A DNA stretch of 64,000 nucleotides from Streptomyces lichenis (GCF_023218175.1 NZ_JALPTH010000013.1:124001-188000); one strand, 5' to 3'; positions 1-9,171 are shown, counted from the first letter of the stretch. The notes: a model not told the origin generated them from the letters alone. Numbers and translations are program-made.

Positions 1-635
1 CCCCCGCGCAGGTGACCGCCACGTACCACGCGCTCGCCCGGCGGCTGGACGCCAAGCCGGTCGAGGGCGTCGACGGGACGCTGTTCCGCGGTCTGACCTT
101 CCAGGGGCTGTACGTGGACGGGCTGATGCCCGTCCTGGCCAGGGCCTGGCAGGACCTGGCCGCCGGCCGACTGGAGCCCGGCGAACTGCCGCCGAACCAG
201 GAGAACACGATGGCCGCCCGCCTCTACGTGCTGTGTGCCGACTCCCGCTGGCCGAGGAACCTCGGCACCTACCAGCTCAACGTCCTGGTCGACCGGCTGC
301 GCCACCCGCTGATCGGCGCGTCCACGGCGAACGTCACGCCCTGCGCCTTCTGGCCGGACGAGCGCCGCGAACCGCCGGTGCGGATCAGCGACCGCGGCCC
401 CTCGAACATCCTCCTGGTGCAGAACGAACGGGACCCGGGCACACCGCTGACGGGCGCCCAGCGGATGCGCCGGACGCTGGGGGAGCGCGCCCGGATGGTG
501 ACCGCCGACCAGGGCGGCCACGGCGTCTACCCCTTCGGCCGCAACACCTGCGCCAATGACGCGGCGACCGCCTTCCTCACCACCGGCAGGCGCCCGTCCA
601 CGGACCTCGCCTGCCCGGCCGAAGCCCGCCGCTGA
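1..635 (+). CDS. Alpha/beta hydrolase, C-terminal part (TAP-like, S33-type), 5' end outside window
   Basis: The reading frame is open from the first bases, so the gene starts upstream and only about the last 210 residues are here. The segment matches the C-terminal TAP-like domain of secreted Streptomyces tripeptidyl-aminopeptidase-type hydrolases. NERDPGTP would carry the acid residue of the triad and QGGHG the catalytic histidine. The nucleophile serine elbow lies outside the window. Cysteines near the end (RNTCAND, DLACP) suit an exported, disulfide-bonded protein. Substrate cannot be told; the family removes N-terminal tripeptides or single residues or hydrolyses esters. The next gene is convergent. 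Confidence 0.8.
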   Translation, partial: PAQVTATYHALARRLDAKPVEGVDGTLFRGLTFQGLYVDGLMPVLARAWQDLAAGRLEPGELPPNQENTMAARLYVLCADSRWPRNLGTYQLNVLVDRLRHPLIGASTANVTPCAFWPDERREPPVRISDRGPSNILLVQNERDPGTPLTGAQRMRRTLGERARMVTADQGGHGVYPFGRNTCANDAATAFLTTGRRPSTDLACPAEARR

Positions 636-672
636 CCCGACCCGACCCGACGTGCCGGCGCCCGGGGGCCGC

Positions 673-1884
673 TCAGGGACGGAGCTCGCTGCCGGCCCGG
701 GTGTGCCGGTCCTGCCCGGTGGGGCCGTGCCAGTCCAGGCACAGCACGGTCGCGTCGTCCTGCAAGCGGCCCCCGCTGGCCTCCACCACGGCGGCGGCCA
801 GCGCTCGCACCACCTCGCGCGGATGCTCCCCGGCGGTACGGGAGAGCAGTTCCGGCAGTGCCACGGACGCCGCACCGCGGTCCTGGACGCCGTCGGTGTA
901 CAGCAGCAGCCGGTCCCCGGGACGCAGGTCGATGTCCTGCACGTGGTAACCGGGGCTGGTCCGGCCGACCCCGAAGGGCAGGTCGATCTCCAGCCGCACC
1001 TCCTCCGTCCGGCCCCCGCGCAGCCGCAGGGGCCAGGGATGGCCGGCGTTGACCAGCTGCGCGCCGCCGCCGTCCAGGCGGATGCAGAGCAACTGCCCGG
1101 TGGCCAGGGCGCCACCGCCGTGCTCCTTGAGCGCCCGGTGGATCCGCTCGGCCTGGTCGGCGAGGCCCATCCCGGCCCGCCGGGCGCCGCGGGCGGCGTT
1201 GACCAGCAGGGTGGCCAGCAGCGCCGAGCGGGTGTCATGGCCCATGGCGTCGGTGATGGACAGATGCAGGGTGTCCTGGTCGAGGCTGTAGTCGTAGGTG
1301 TCACCGCCGACGTCGTCGGCCGGCAGCAGAGCCCCCGCGAGGGCGAACTGCGCCGCCTCGCAGGACGGGGCGGACGGCAGCAGCTGGTGCTGGATCTCCG
1401 CGGCGAGACTGAAGGGGGTGGTACGGCGGTGGAAGTGGTACAGGTCGGTGAAGCGCCGGTCGGTCACGACGATGTACGCCAGCGCGTGCGCCGCGTCGCC
1501 CACCTGCCGCAGCATCTCCTCGGTGACCTGCTCCAGGCGCAGCTCCAGCAGGCCGATGGTGTCGCCGCGGTTGGTGACCGGCGCGACCACCCACTCCTCG
1601 CCGGCCCCGCCCGTGCGCCGGCTGATCCGCTGGGTGCGCAGCACCTCGTCGTAGACGCTGCCCGCCAGCGCCACCGCCTTCTCGTCGTCCGGATCCGCGG
1701 GTGCCGCGGAGGCCTCGCTGACCCGCACCACCCGCTGCCCGACGACATCGGGGAAGAGGAAGGACACCTGGCGGGCGGCGAACCGCTCGCGCAGATGGCC
1801 GGCCACCACGTCCAGCGACCGCACCGGCGCCGCGTCCTCGGCGGCGTCCAAAATCTGCGCCAGGGTTTCTCGACTGTGTGACAT
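673..1884 (-). CDS. PP2C/SpoIIE-type serine/threonine phosphatase
   Basis: 403-aa soluble protein. The C-terminal half (about residues 170-395) is a SpoIIE/PP2C metal-dependent phosphatase domain with metal-binding acidic motifs DDVGGDTYDY, ITDAMGHD, YTDGVQ and a terminal DDATV. The N-terminal half looks like a GAF-type sensor. Such proteins usually dephosphorylate anti-sigma-factor antagonists in partner-switching systems, but no partner gene is adjacent. The ATG at 1884 was chosen over an upstream in-frame start because GGAGAG sits 5 nt before it. It is divergent from the PPOX gene at 2013. Confidence 0.9.
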   Translation of the reverse strand: MSHSRETLAQILDAAEDAAPVRSLDVVAGHLRERFAARQVSFLFPDVVGQRVVRVSEASAAPADPDDEKAVALAGSVYDEVLRTQRISRRTGGAGEEWVVAPVTNRGDTIGLLELRLEQVTEEMLRQVGDAAHALAYIVVTDRRFTDLYHFHRRTTPFSLAAEIQHQLLPSAPSCEAAQFALAGALLPADDVGGDTYDYSLDQDTLHLSITDAMGHDTRSALLATLLVNAARGARRAGMGLADQAERIHRALKEHGGGALATGQLLCIRLDGGGAQLVNAGHPWPLRLRGGRTEEVRLEIDLPFGVGRTSPGYHVQDIDLRPGDRLLLYTDGVQDRGAASVALPELLSRTAGEHPREVVRALAAAVVEASGGRLQDDATVLCLDWHGPTGQDRHTRAGSELRP

Positions 1885-1999
1885 CGTCTCTCCGCAACTC
1901 GTACGCGGGCCCCGCGCCCGCTCACTCGCGGAAGGGCTCGGCACGTACGCCGTACACGTGCTACCGGACCATACCCATACGATCCCGCCAGGTGCCGCG

Positions 2000-2005
2000 T
2001 AGGCT
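2000..2005 (+). promoter_or_regulatory. -10 element TAGGCT, leaderless-type promoter
   Basis: TAGGCT lies exactly 7 nt before the GTG start at 2013 and no ribosome-binding site intervenes. This fits a transcript starting at the initiation codon, as is common in Streptomyces. The same arrangement recurs at other genes in this window. Confidence 0.55.
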
Positions 2006-2012
2006 CGGCGCC

Positions 2013-2411
2013 GTGACTCCCGAGACGCTGCGGCACGGCCGCTACCTCAGCCTCACCACCTTCCGCAAGGACGGCACGGGCGTCGCCACCCCCGTCTGGT
2101 ACGCGGTGGACGGCGACGACATCCTCGTCTGGACCAACTCCGACTCCTGGAAGGTCAAGCGGCTGCGCCGCGACCAGCGGGTGATCGTCGCCCCCTGCGA
2201 CCTGCGCGGCAACGTGGCCGACGACGCCCCGCACGCCGAGGGCACCGCCCGGCTGCTGGAGACGGACGAGCTGAAGCGGGTGCGCAGGCTGCTGTCCCGC
2301 AAGTACAGCTGGCAGTTCTGGCTGATCGACGCGCCGGCCGCGGTCTTCCGGCGCGGCAAGCGCCCGCACACCGGGATCGCGGTGCGGCTCACGGCGGAAA
2401 AGCAGCCGTAG
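2013..2411 (+). CDS. PPOX-class (pyridoxamine 5'-phosphate oxidase-like) oxidoreductase
   Basis: 132-aa split-barrel flavin/F420-binding protein. The sequence has the family's opening strand pattern (YLSLTTFRKDGTGVATPVWY), a central VDGDDILVWTNSDSWKVKRL segment, and RVIVAPCDLRGN, where the phosphate of FMN or F420 is bound in relatives. These small single-domain enzymes often use F420H2 to reduce quinones, biliverdin or other redox-active compounds. The substrate here is unknown. The start is set at GTG 2013 because homology begins there and a TAGGCT box precedes it. An in-frame upstream ATG would add an arginine/serine-rich extension with no family similarity. Confidence 0.85.
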   Translation: MTPETLRHGRYLSLTTFRKDGTGVATPVWYAVDGDDILVWTNSDSWKVKRLRRDQRVIVAPCDLRGNVADDAPHAEGTARLLETDELKRVRRLLSRKYSWQFWLIDAPAAVFRRGKRPHTGIAVRLTAEKQP

Positions 2412-2484
2412 CCCAGGCGTAACACGCCCGCGGTCCAATGCCTCCGACAAGTTCCGCCAGTTCCGCCGAAGGCCGGGAGCGCGC

Positions 2485-4332
2485 GTGTCGGACCCTCAAC
2501 TCATCACCGGAGCCGCCGAGTCGGCGGCCTTACTCCATCGGCTGACCGGGCTGCTCGATCCGGCGGACGGCTGGTACGGGGTCTTCGCCGGCCGCGACCC
2601 CGAGGGCCTGCGCGCCTGCCTGGACGGCACCGAGATCCCGCCCTGGGACGTGGTCGAGGCGCTGCTGTACGACCTGGCGGTCCGGTACGGCCCGAAGGCC
2701 GCGGAGCGGGAACGCCCCCGCGCCGCCGCCGTGCACGCCGCCGCGGCGGCGGCCCACGACCGGCGCCCCGGCGGCCGGGCGGCGCTGCGGGAGCGGATCC
2801 GGCTGATGGCGGGGGAGCGGGAGCGCGCCGACCGGCGCCGTACCGCACTGCTGGACCTGCTGGGCCGCGCCGTCCCCGGTTCCGCCGAGGCGGCCGGCTT
2901 CACCCGTGAACTGGTCTGGGTCCGCGACGACCTCGCCCGCGCCGAGGCCCGCACCGCCGAACTCACCGCCCGCCTCACCGCCCTCGGCCCCGCCGTCCAC
3001 CCGTCAGCCGCCATGGACCCTGCTCCGGCCCGCCCGGACACCGTCTCGGCCCGTCACTCGCCGGCCGCCATGGACCCTGCTCCGGCCGGCCATTCGTCGG
3101 CCGCCATGGACCCCGCCCCCGCCAGCCACTCGCCGGCCGCCATGGACCCCGCCCCGGCTCACGACCCGTACCCCGGCCTCGCCACGGGTTCCGCCCTCCG
3201 GGCCCCGAGCCCGTACTCCGGCCCGGGCGCCGTCCCGTCGGTCGCCGGAGACCCCGGCCCCGACCCCGCCTTCCGGGCCCCTGGCTCGTACACCGGCCCG
3301 GATGTCAGGAAGCCCGCGTGGGCCCCGGGCCCGTACTCCGGCCCGGACGCCACGGAGCCCGCGCGGGCCCCGGGCTCGTACACCCTCCCGCCGGTCGCCG
3401 GGGAGCCCGGCCCGTTCCCCGCCGGCCTGCGTGCCCCGGGCCCGGGCACCGCCCCACCGGGCGCCAGGGAGCCCGCCCCCGTCCACCCGGACACCGGCCC
3501 GGGCACCGAGCCGTCCCCCGTTGGCGAACCGCCGGCCGCCCCCGTCCCCGTAGAACCCGAAGCCCCCGTCGACCCCGCCAGGCACCGCGCTCGGCGGCGG
3601 GGTCGGGCCGGGCGGCCGCGTGGCGCGCGGTACGCCTGGCTGGACGAGGTCCCCGAGGAGCCGGACCCGTACGGGTCCGAGGTCGAGGCGGCCGGCCCGG
3701 CCGCGCTCCTGGGCGCTCCGGTCACCGCCACCGCCGCCCCGCGCGGCGCCCGGTTCGCCCCGGTCGTCCCGGAGGAGGCCCCGCCCGCGCCCCGCCCCGA
3801 CCCGGGGCCCGCGCGTCAGGCCGTGGCCGCGCTGCGGCGGCTGCGCGCGGGCGGGCGGGGCGGCGAGGCGCACGCCCTGCTCTGCGAGGCCGCCGCCTGG
3901 CCCGCGGAGCTGGTGCCCCCGCTCGCCGGGGAACTGGGCACCGCCGGGCTGGCCGCCGACTGGGCCACCCTGCTCTGGGAGGCCGCCTCCCTGCCCTCCG
4001 AGCGGATCGCCGAACTGGGCCGGGCGCTCGCCGACGCGGGCCGCGACCGGGACGCCGAGGCCCTGCTGCGCCAGGGCGTGGCCCGGCCCACCGACGAGAC
4101 CGCGGCGGCCGTGCTGGCGCTGGAGGACAGCGGCCGCACCGCGCACGCCCGCGCCCTGCTGGACGCCTTCGTCGGCTGCCGGCCCGCCGAGGAGGCCGCC
4201 CGCCTCGCCGCGTACGCCCCGCACCGGCTGGTCCCGCTGCTGCTGGACGCGGCCCGCGCCGCCGCCCCCGCCGCCCCGGCCCGCGAGGAAGCCCTGGTGC
4301 ACGCCCTGCGGGTATCCGGCCTCGCCGGCTGA
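2485..4332 (+). CDS. Repeat-rich hypothetical protein (UL36-tegument-like in appearance)
   Basis: 615-aa protein of unknown function. About residues 1-170 are helical and charged (DDLARAEARTAELTARL), consistent with a short coiled coil. About 170-360 is a low-complexity Pro/Ala/Gly region with three 12-residue repeats of the type HSPAAMDPAPA, then longer APGSYTGPD-type units. About 440-615 is Ala/Arg-rich and helical, with pairs such as LLRQGVARPTDETAAAVLALE resembling solenoid repeats. Streptomyces proteins of this sort are often named after the herpesvirus UL36 tegument protein purely because of composition. It reads in the same direction as the downstream operon but 190 nt separate them. 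Confidence 0.75.
   Translation: MSDPQLITGAAESAALLHRLTGLLDPADGWYGVFAGRDPEGLRACLDGTEIPPWDVVEALLYDLAVRYGPKAAERERPRAAAVHAAAAAAHDRRPGGRAALRERIRLMAGERERADRRRTALLDLLGRAVPGSAEAAGFTRELVWVRDDLARAEARTAELTARLTALGPAVHPSAAMDPAPARPDTVSARHSPAAMDPAPAGHSSAAMDPAPASHSPAAMDPAPAHDPYPGLATGSALRAPSPYSGPGAVPSVAGDPGPDPAFRAPGSYTGPDVRKPAWAPGPYSGPDATEPARAPGSYTLPPVAGEPGPFPAGLRAPGPGTAPPGAREPAPVHPDTGPGTEPSPVGEPPAAPVPVEPEAPVDPARHRARRRGRAGRPRGARYAWLDEVPEEPDPYGSEVEAAGPAALLGAPVTATAAPRGARFAPVVPEEAPPAPRPDPGPARQAVAALRRLRAGGRGGEAHALLCEAAAWPAELVPPLAGELGTAGLAADWATLLWEAASLPSERIAELGRALADAGRDRDAEALLRQGVARPTDETAAAVLALEDSGRTAHARALLDAFVGCRPAEEAARLAAYAPHRLVPLLLDAARAAAPAAPAREEALVHALRVSGLAG
3055..3162 (+). repeat. Three 36-bp tandem repeats inside coding sequence
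   Basis: Three consecutive 36-nt units, each encoding HS(P/S)AAMDPAPA plus one residue. A fourth, displaced copy of the AAMDPAPA core lies just upstream near 3008. Because the period is a multiple of 3, copy-number change would keep the reading frame. Confidence 0.9.
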
Positions 4333-4526
4333 CGACCGCCTGCCCGGGCGATCGACCTCGTGTCCGCCTCCGCCCGATGTGGACCACTCGGGTGCGAAAC
4401 ATGATCGACTCCGTTGCTTCACGGCGGCGGTCTTGCTCCCGCATGTGACGCGGCTTACGTTCACTGTCTACGCACCGCTTCTACGGGCGTAGAGCTCGTC
4501 GACGCATGTCGCGAAGGAGCAGCCCC

Positions 4527-5369
4527 ATGTCCCATACCGTGCGCGCAGCGCTGGTCCAGGCGACCTGGACGGGCGACACCGACTCCATGATCGCCAAGCA
4601 TGAGGAGCACGCCCGGGAGGCGGCCCGCCAGGGAGCGAAGGTCATCGGCTTCCAGGAGGTGTTCAACGCCCCCTACTTCTGCCAGGTGCAGGATGCCGAG
4701 CACTACCGCTGGGCGGAACCGGTGCCCGACGGGCCCACCGTCACCCGGATGCGGGAACTGGCCCGCGAGACCGGCCTGGTGATCGTCGTCCCGGTCTTCG
4801 AGATCGAGGGCCCGGGCCTCTACTACAACACCGCGGCCGTGATCGACGCCGACGGCTCCTACCTCGGCAAGTACCGCAAGCACCACATCCCGCAGGTCAA
4901 GGGGTTCTGGGAGAAGTTCTACTTCCGCCCGGGCAACGCCGGCTGGCCGGTCTTCGACACCGCCGTCGGCCGGGTCGGCGTCTACATCTGCTACGACCGC
5001 CACTTCCCCGAGGGCTGGCGGCAACTCGGCCTCGCCGGCGCCCAGCTCGTCTACAACCCCTCCGCCACCCACCGGGGCCTCTCCGCCCACCTCTGGCAGC
5101 TGGAGCAGCCGGCCGCCGCCGTCGCCAACGAGTACTTCGTCGCCGCGATCAACCGGGTGGGCCGCGAGGAGTACGGCGACAACGACTTCTACGGCACCAG
5201 CTACTTCGTGGACCCGCGCGGCCGGTTCGTCGGCGACCTCGCCTCCGACAAGGAGGAGGAACTGGTCGTCCGCGACCTCGACTTCGGCCTGATCGACCAG
5301 GTCCGGCAGCAGTGGGCCTTCTACCGGGACCGCCGCCCCGACGCGTACGAGGAGCTGATCCGGCCGTGA
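4527..5369 (+). CDS. Nitrilase-superfamily amidohydrolase, probable beta-ureidopropionase
   Basis: 280-aa cytoplasmic carbon-nitrogen hydrolase. The Glu-Lys-Cys triad is visible as GFQEVFN, KYRKHHIP and YICYDRHFPEG. The FWEKFYF segment and SATHRG are typical of the beta-ureidopropionase/N-carbamoylputrescine amidase branch. The expected reaction is N-carbamoyl-beta-alanine to beta-alanine, CO2 and NH3. The start at ATG 4527 follows GAAGGAGC at 8-nt spacing; an in-frame ATG at 4506 lacks a site. It is first gene of a four-gene operon and overlaps the next by the GTGA arrangement. The dihydropyrimidinase two genes downstream makes the N-carbamoyl substrate, which supports the role. An N-carbamoylputrescine amidase remains possible. 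Confidence 0.88.
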   Translation: MSHTVRAALVQATWTGDTDSMIAKHEEHAREAARQGAKVIGFQEVFNAPYFCQVQDAEHYRWAEPVPDGPTVTRMRELARETGLVIVVPVFEIEGPGLYYNTAAVIDADGSYLGKYRKHHIPQVKGFWEKFYFRPGNAGWPVFDTAVGRVGVYICYDRHFPEGWRQLGLAGAQLVYNPSATHRGLSAHLWQLEQPAAAVANEYFVAAINRVGREEYGDNDFYGTSYFVDPRGRFVGDLASDKEEELVVRDLDFGLIDQVRQQWAFYRDRRPDAYEELIRP

Positions 5370-6649
5370 ACGACCTCCTCAAGCGGCACCAGGCCGTCAT
5401 CCCCGACTGGGTCACCCTCTACTACCGCGACCCCATCGAGATCACCCACGGCGAGGGCCGGTACGTCTGGGACGCCGAGGGCCGCCGCTACCTGGACTTC
5501 TTCGGCGGCATCCTCACCACCATGACCGCCCACGCGCTGCCCGAGGTCACCCGGGCGGTCAGCGAGCAGGCCGGCCGGATGATCCACTCCTCCACCCTCT
5601 ACCTCAACCGCCCCATGGTGGAGCTGGCCGAGCGGATCGCCGCCCTCTCCGGCATCCCCGACGCCCGGGTCTTCTTCACCACCTCCGGCACCGAGGCCAA
5701 CGACACCGCGCTGCTGCTCGCCACCGCCCACCGCCGCTCCAACCAGGTGCTGGCGATGCGCAACAGCTACCACGGGCGCTCCTTCTCCACCGTCTCCATC
5801 ACCGGCAACCGCTCCTGGACGCCCACCACCCTCTCCCCGCTCCAGACCCTCTACGTCCACGGCGGCGTCCGCACCCGGGGCCCCTACGCCCACCTGGACG
5901 ACGCCGAGTTCACCGCCGCCTGCGTGGCGGACCTCACCGACCTGCTCGGCCACACCGGGGACGTGGCCGCGCTGATCGCCGAACCGGTGCAGGGCATCGG
6001 CGGCTTCACCTCCCCGCCGGACGGGCTGTACGCCGCCTTCCGCGAGGTGCTGGCCGAGCGCGGGGTGCTGTGGATCGCCGACGAGGTGCAGACCGGCTGG
6101 GGCCGCACCGGCGAGCACTTCTGGGGCTGGCAGGCGCACGGCGCCGGTGGCCCGCCGGACCTGCTCACCTTCGCCAAGGGCATCGGCAACGGGATGTCCA
6201 TCGGCGGGGTGGTCGGCCGCGCGGAGATCATGAACGGGCTGTCCGCCAACTCCATCTCCACCTTCGGCGGCTCGCCCGTCACCATGGCCGCCGGCCTGGC
6301 CAACCTCTCCTACCTGCTGGAGCACGACCTCCAGGGCAACGCCCGGCGGGTCGGCGGACTGCTCATCGAGCGGCTGCGCGCCGCCACCGCCGGTCTCGAC
6401 CGGGTCCGCGAGGTGCGCGGCCGGGGGCTGATGATCGGCATCGAGATCGCAAAGCCCGGCACCGGCGGCGCCGACCCGGAGGCCACCGGGGCGGTGCTGG
6501 AGGCCGCCCGCGAGGGCGGACTGCTCGTCGGCAAGGGCGGCGGGCACGACTCCAGCGCCCTGCGGATCGCCCCGCCGCTCACCCTCACCGCCGCCGAGGC
6601 AGCCGAGGGCGCCGACATCCTGGAACACGCCCTGCGCTCCGTCTGCTGA
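5366..6649 (+). CDS. Class III PLP-dependent aminotransferase (beta-alanine/omega-amino acid type)
   Basis: 427-aa fold-type I transaminase. The Schiff-base lysine lies in TFAKGIGNG, the PLP-ring aspartate in WIADEVQTGWGRTG, and the phosphate contacts in TSGTEAND. Family members of this subtype (AGXT2/4-aminobutyrate/beta-alanine:pyruvate aminotransferases) transfer the amino group of an omega-amino acid to pyruvate or glyoxylate. In this operon beta-alanine to malonate semialdehyde is the natural assignment. The GTG start at 5366 overlaps the upstream stop codon, so translation is coupled. Homology begins at NDLLKRHQAVIPDW, against the longer upstream start. Confidence 0.88.
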   Translation: MNDLLKRHQAVIPDWVTLYYRDPIEITHGEGRYVWDAEGRRYLDFFGGILTTMTAHALPEVTRAVSEQAGRMIHSSTLYLNRPMVELAERIAALSGIPDARVFFTTSGTEANDTALLLATAHRRSNQVLAMRNSYHGRSFSTVSITGNRSWTPTTLSPLQTLYVHGGVRTRGPYAHLDDAEFTAACVADLTDLLGHTGDVAALIAEPVQGIGGFTSPPDGLYAAFREVLAERGVLWIADEVQTGWGRTGEHFWGWQAHGAGGPPDLLTFAKGIGNGMSIGGVVGRAEIMNGLSANSISTFGGSPVTMAAGLANLSYLLEHDLQGNARRVGGLLIERLRAATAGLDRVREVRGRGLMIGIEIAKPGTGGADPEATGAVLEAAREGGLLVGKGGGHDSSALRIAPPLTLTAAEAAEGADILEHALRSVC

Positions 6650-6672
6650 ACGCCCGGAGGTACTCACCGGCC

Positions 6673-8112
6673 ATGACCACCACCCCCGCCTCCGCCGGCG
6701 GCACCCCCGGCACCGGCCGCCTCCTCGTCCGCGGCGGACTCGTCATCACCGCCGCCGAGGAGACCCCGGCCGACGTCCTGGTCGAGGACGGCAGGATCGC
6801 CGCGCTCGCCGCGCACGGCAGCTCCGCCGCCGAGGCCTGGACCGCCGAGCGCGTCATCGACGCCACCGGCCGCTATGTCATCCCGGGCGGAGTCGACGCC
6901 CACACCCATATGGAGCTGCCGTTCGGCGGCACCTTCGCCTCCGACGACTTCGAGACCGGCACCCGGGCCGCCGCCTGGGGCGGCACCACCACCATCGTGG
7001 ACTTCGCGGTGCAGTCCCGGGGCGGCGCGCTGCGCGAGGGACTGGACGCCTGGCACGCCAAGGCCGAGGGCCGCTGCGCCATCGACTACGCCTTCCATAT
7101 GATCCTCTCCGACGTGAACGAGTCCTCCCTCAAGGAGATGGACCTCCTCGTCGACGAGGGGATCACCTCGTTCAAGCTCTTCATGGCCTATCCCGGCGTC
7201 TTCTACAGCGACGACGGCCAGATCCTGCGGGCCATGCAGCGCGGCGCCGCGAGCGGCGGGCTGATCATGATGCACGCCGAGAACGGGATCGCCATCGACG
7301 TGCTGGTGGAGCAGGCACTGGCCCGCGGGGAGACCGACCCGCGCCACCACGGCGAGGTCCGCAAGGTGCTGCTGGAGGCCGAGGCCACCCACCGGGCCAT
7401 CCAGCTCTCCCGGGTGGCCGGCGCCCCGCTGTACGTGGTGCACGTCTCCGCCGAGGAGGCGGTCGCCGAGATCGCCGCCGCCCGCGACAAGGGGCTGCCG
7501 GTCTTCGGCGAGACCTGCCCGCAGTACCTGTTCCTGTCCACCGACAACCTGGCCGAGCCGGACTTCGAGGGCGCCAAGTACGTCTGCTCCACCCCGCTGC
7601 GGCCCCGGGAGCACCAGGCCGCCCTCTGGCGCGGGCTGCGCGGCAACGACCTCCAGGTGGTCTCCACCGACCACTGCCCGTTCTGCTTCAGCGGCCAGAA
7701 GGAGCTGGGGCGCGGCGACTTCTCCAGGATCCCCAACGGGCTGCCCGGGGTGGAGCACCGGATGGACCTGCTCCACCAGGCCGTGCTGGACGGGCACATC
7801 AGCCGCCGCCGCTGGATCGAGATCGCCTGCGCCACCCCGGCCCGGATGTTCGGCCTCTACCCGCGCAAGGGGACCATCGCCCCCGGCGCCGACGCCGACC
7901 TGGTGATCTACGACCCGGCGGCCGAGCAGACCCTCTCGGCCGCCACCCACCATATGAACGTGGACTACTCGGCGTACGAGGGCCGCACGCTCACCGGGCG
8001 GGTGGAGACGGTGCTCTCCCGCGGCCGGGTGGTGCTGGACGGCCGGGAGTACACCGGCAGCCCCGGGCACGGCCGGTTCGTGCCCCGCTCCACCTGCCAG
8101 TACCTGGACTGA
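6673..8112 (+). CDS. Dihydropyrimidinase / D-hydantoinase
   Basis: 479-aa cyclic amidohydrolase of the dihydropyrimidinase group. The metal-centre residues are all present: the HTH pair in DAHTHMELPFGG, the carboxylated lysine in SFKLFMAYPG, histidines in MMHAENG and VVHVSAE, and the aspartate in VSTDHCPF. It opens dihydrouracil or 5-substituted hydantoins to N-carbamoyl amino acids, feeding the nitrilase encoded at the start of the operon. GGAGG lies 12 nt before the ATG, slightly long spacing. A 23-nt gap separates it from the aminotransferase and 11 nt from the LLM gene, so all four are very probably one transcript. Confidence 0.92.
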   Translation: MTTTPASAGGTPGTGRLLVRGGLVITAAEETPADVLVEDGRIAALAAHGSSAAEAWTAERVIDATGRYVIPGGVDAHTHMELPFGGTFASDDFETGTRAAAWGGTTTIVDFAVQSRGGALREGLDAWHAKAEGRCAIDYAFHMILSDVNESSLKEMDLLVDEGITSFKLFMAYPGVFYSDDGQILRAMQRGAASGGLIMMHAENGIAIDVLVEQALARGETDPRHHGEVRKVLLEAEATHRAIQLSRVAGAPLYVVHVSAEEAVAEIAAARDKGLPVFGETCPQYLFLSTDNLAEPDFEGAKYVCSTPLRPREHQAALWRGLRGNDLQVVSTDHCPFCFSGQKELGRGDFSRIPNGLPGVEHRMDLLHQAVLDGHISRRRWIEIACATPARMFGLYPRKGTIAPGADADLVIYDPAAEQTLSAATHHMNVDYSAYEGRTLTGRVETVLSRGRVVLDGREYTGSPGHGRFVPRSTCQYLD

Positions 8113-8123
8113 AGGGAAGCCGC

Positions 8124-9137
8124 GTGGACTTCGGACTCGTCCTGCAGACCGACCCGCCCGCCTCGCAGGTCGTCGGCCTGATGCGGCGCGCGGAGCGCAA
8201 CGGCTTCCGCTACGGCTGGACCTTCGACTCCGCCGTGCTGTGGCAGGAGCCCTTCGTCATCCACAGCCGGATCCTCGAACACACCACCAAGCTCCGGGTC
8301 GGCCCGATGGTGACCAACCCGGGCACCCGCACCTGGGAGGTGACGGCCTCCACCTTCGCCACCCTGAACGACATGTTCGGCAACCGGACCGTCTGCGGCA
8401 TCGGCCGCGGCGACTCCGCGATGCGGGTCGCCGGCCGCCGGCCGAACACCCTGGCCCGGCTCGGCGAGGCCGTCGACGCCATCCGCGACCTCGCGGAGGG
8501 CCGCGAGGCGACCGTCGACGGCAACACGATCCGCATCCCGTGGATCAAGAACGGGAGGCTGCCCGTCTGGATGGCCGCGTACGGCCCCAAGGCCCTCGCC
8601 CTCACCGGCCGGAAGGCCGACGGCTTCATCCTCCAGCTTGCCGACCCCTTCCTCACCGAGTGGATGGTCAAGGCCGTCCGCCAAGCCGCCGCCGACGCCG
8701 GCCGCGACCCCGACTCGCTCACCATCTGCGTCGCCGCCCCGGCCTACGTCACCGACGACGACTCGCCCGAGGCCCTGGCCCACGCCCGGGACCAGTGCCG
8801 CTGGTTCGGCGGCATGGTCGGCAACCACGTCGCCGACCTGGTCACCCGGTACGGCGAGCACTCCGGCCTGGTGCCCGAGGCCCTCACCGCGTACATCACC
8901 TCCCGCCAGGGCTACGACTACAGCCACCACGGCCGGGCCGGGAACCCGTCCACCGACTTCGTCCCCGACGAGATCGTGGACCGCTTCTGCCTCCTCGGCC
9001 CGCCCGCCGCGCACATCGGCAAGCTGACGACGCTACGGGACCTGGGCGTCGACCAGTTCGCGGCGTACGCGATGCACGACGCCCGGGAGGCGGTGATCGA
9101 CGCCTACGGGGCGGAGGTCATCCCCGCCCTTCGCTGA
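8124..9137 (+). CDS. LLM-class F420-dependent oxidoreductase (TIGR03842-like)
   Basis: 337-aa TIM-barrel protein of the luciferase-like group. MDFGLVLQTDPP, YGWTFDS, LRVGPMVTNPGTRTWEVTAS and CGIGRGDSAMR are characteristic of the bacterial luciferase/F420 family, and the last resembles the cofactor-phosphate loop. This subfamily is found next to hydantoinase genes in many actinobacteria and its substrate is not established. In reductive pyrimidine breakdown the missing first step is reduction of uracil/thymine. A deazaflavin enzyme could do this or oxidise another ring, but that is inference. GTG 8124 follows GAAGGGAAG. Confidence 0.85.
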   Translation: MDFGLVLQTDPPASQVVGLMRRAERNGFRYGWTFDSAVLWQEPFVIHSRILEHTTKLRVGPMVTNPGTRTWEVTASTFATLNDMFGNRTVCGIGRGDSAMRVAGRRPNTLARLGEAVDAIRDLAEGREATVDGNTIRIPWIKNGRLPVWMAAYGPKALALTGRKADGFILQLADPFLTEWMVKAVRQAAADAGRDPDSLTICVAAPAYVTDDDSPEALAHARDQCRWFGGMVGNHVADLVTRYGEHSGLVPEALTAYITSRQGYDYSHHGRAGNPSTDFVPDEIVDRFCLLGPPAAHIGKLTTLRDLGVDQFAAYAMHDAREAVIDAYGAEVIPALR

Positions 9138-9171
9138 CGCGGCCGATCACGCCCGGCCGGCACCGGGCGGC

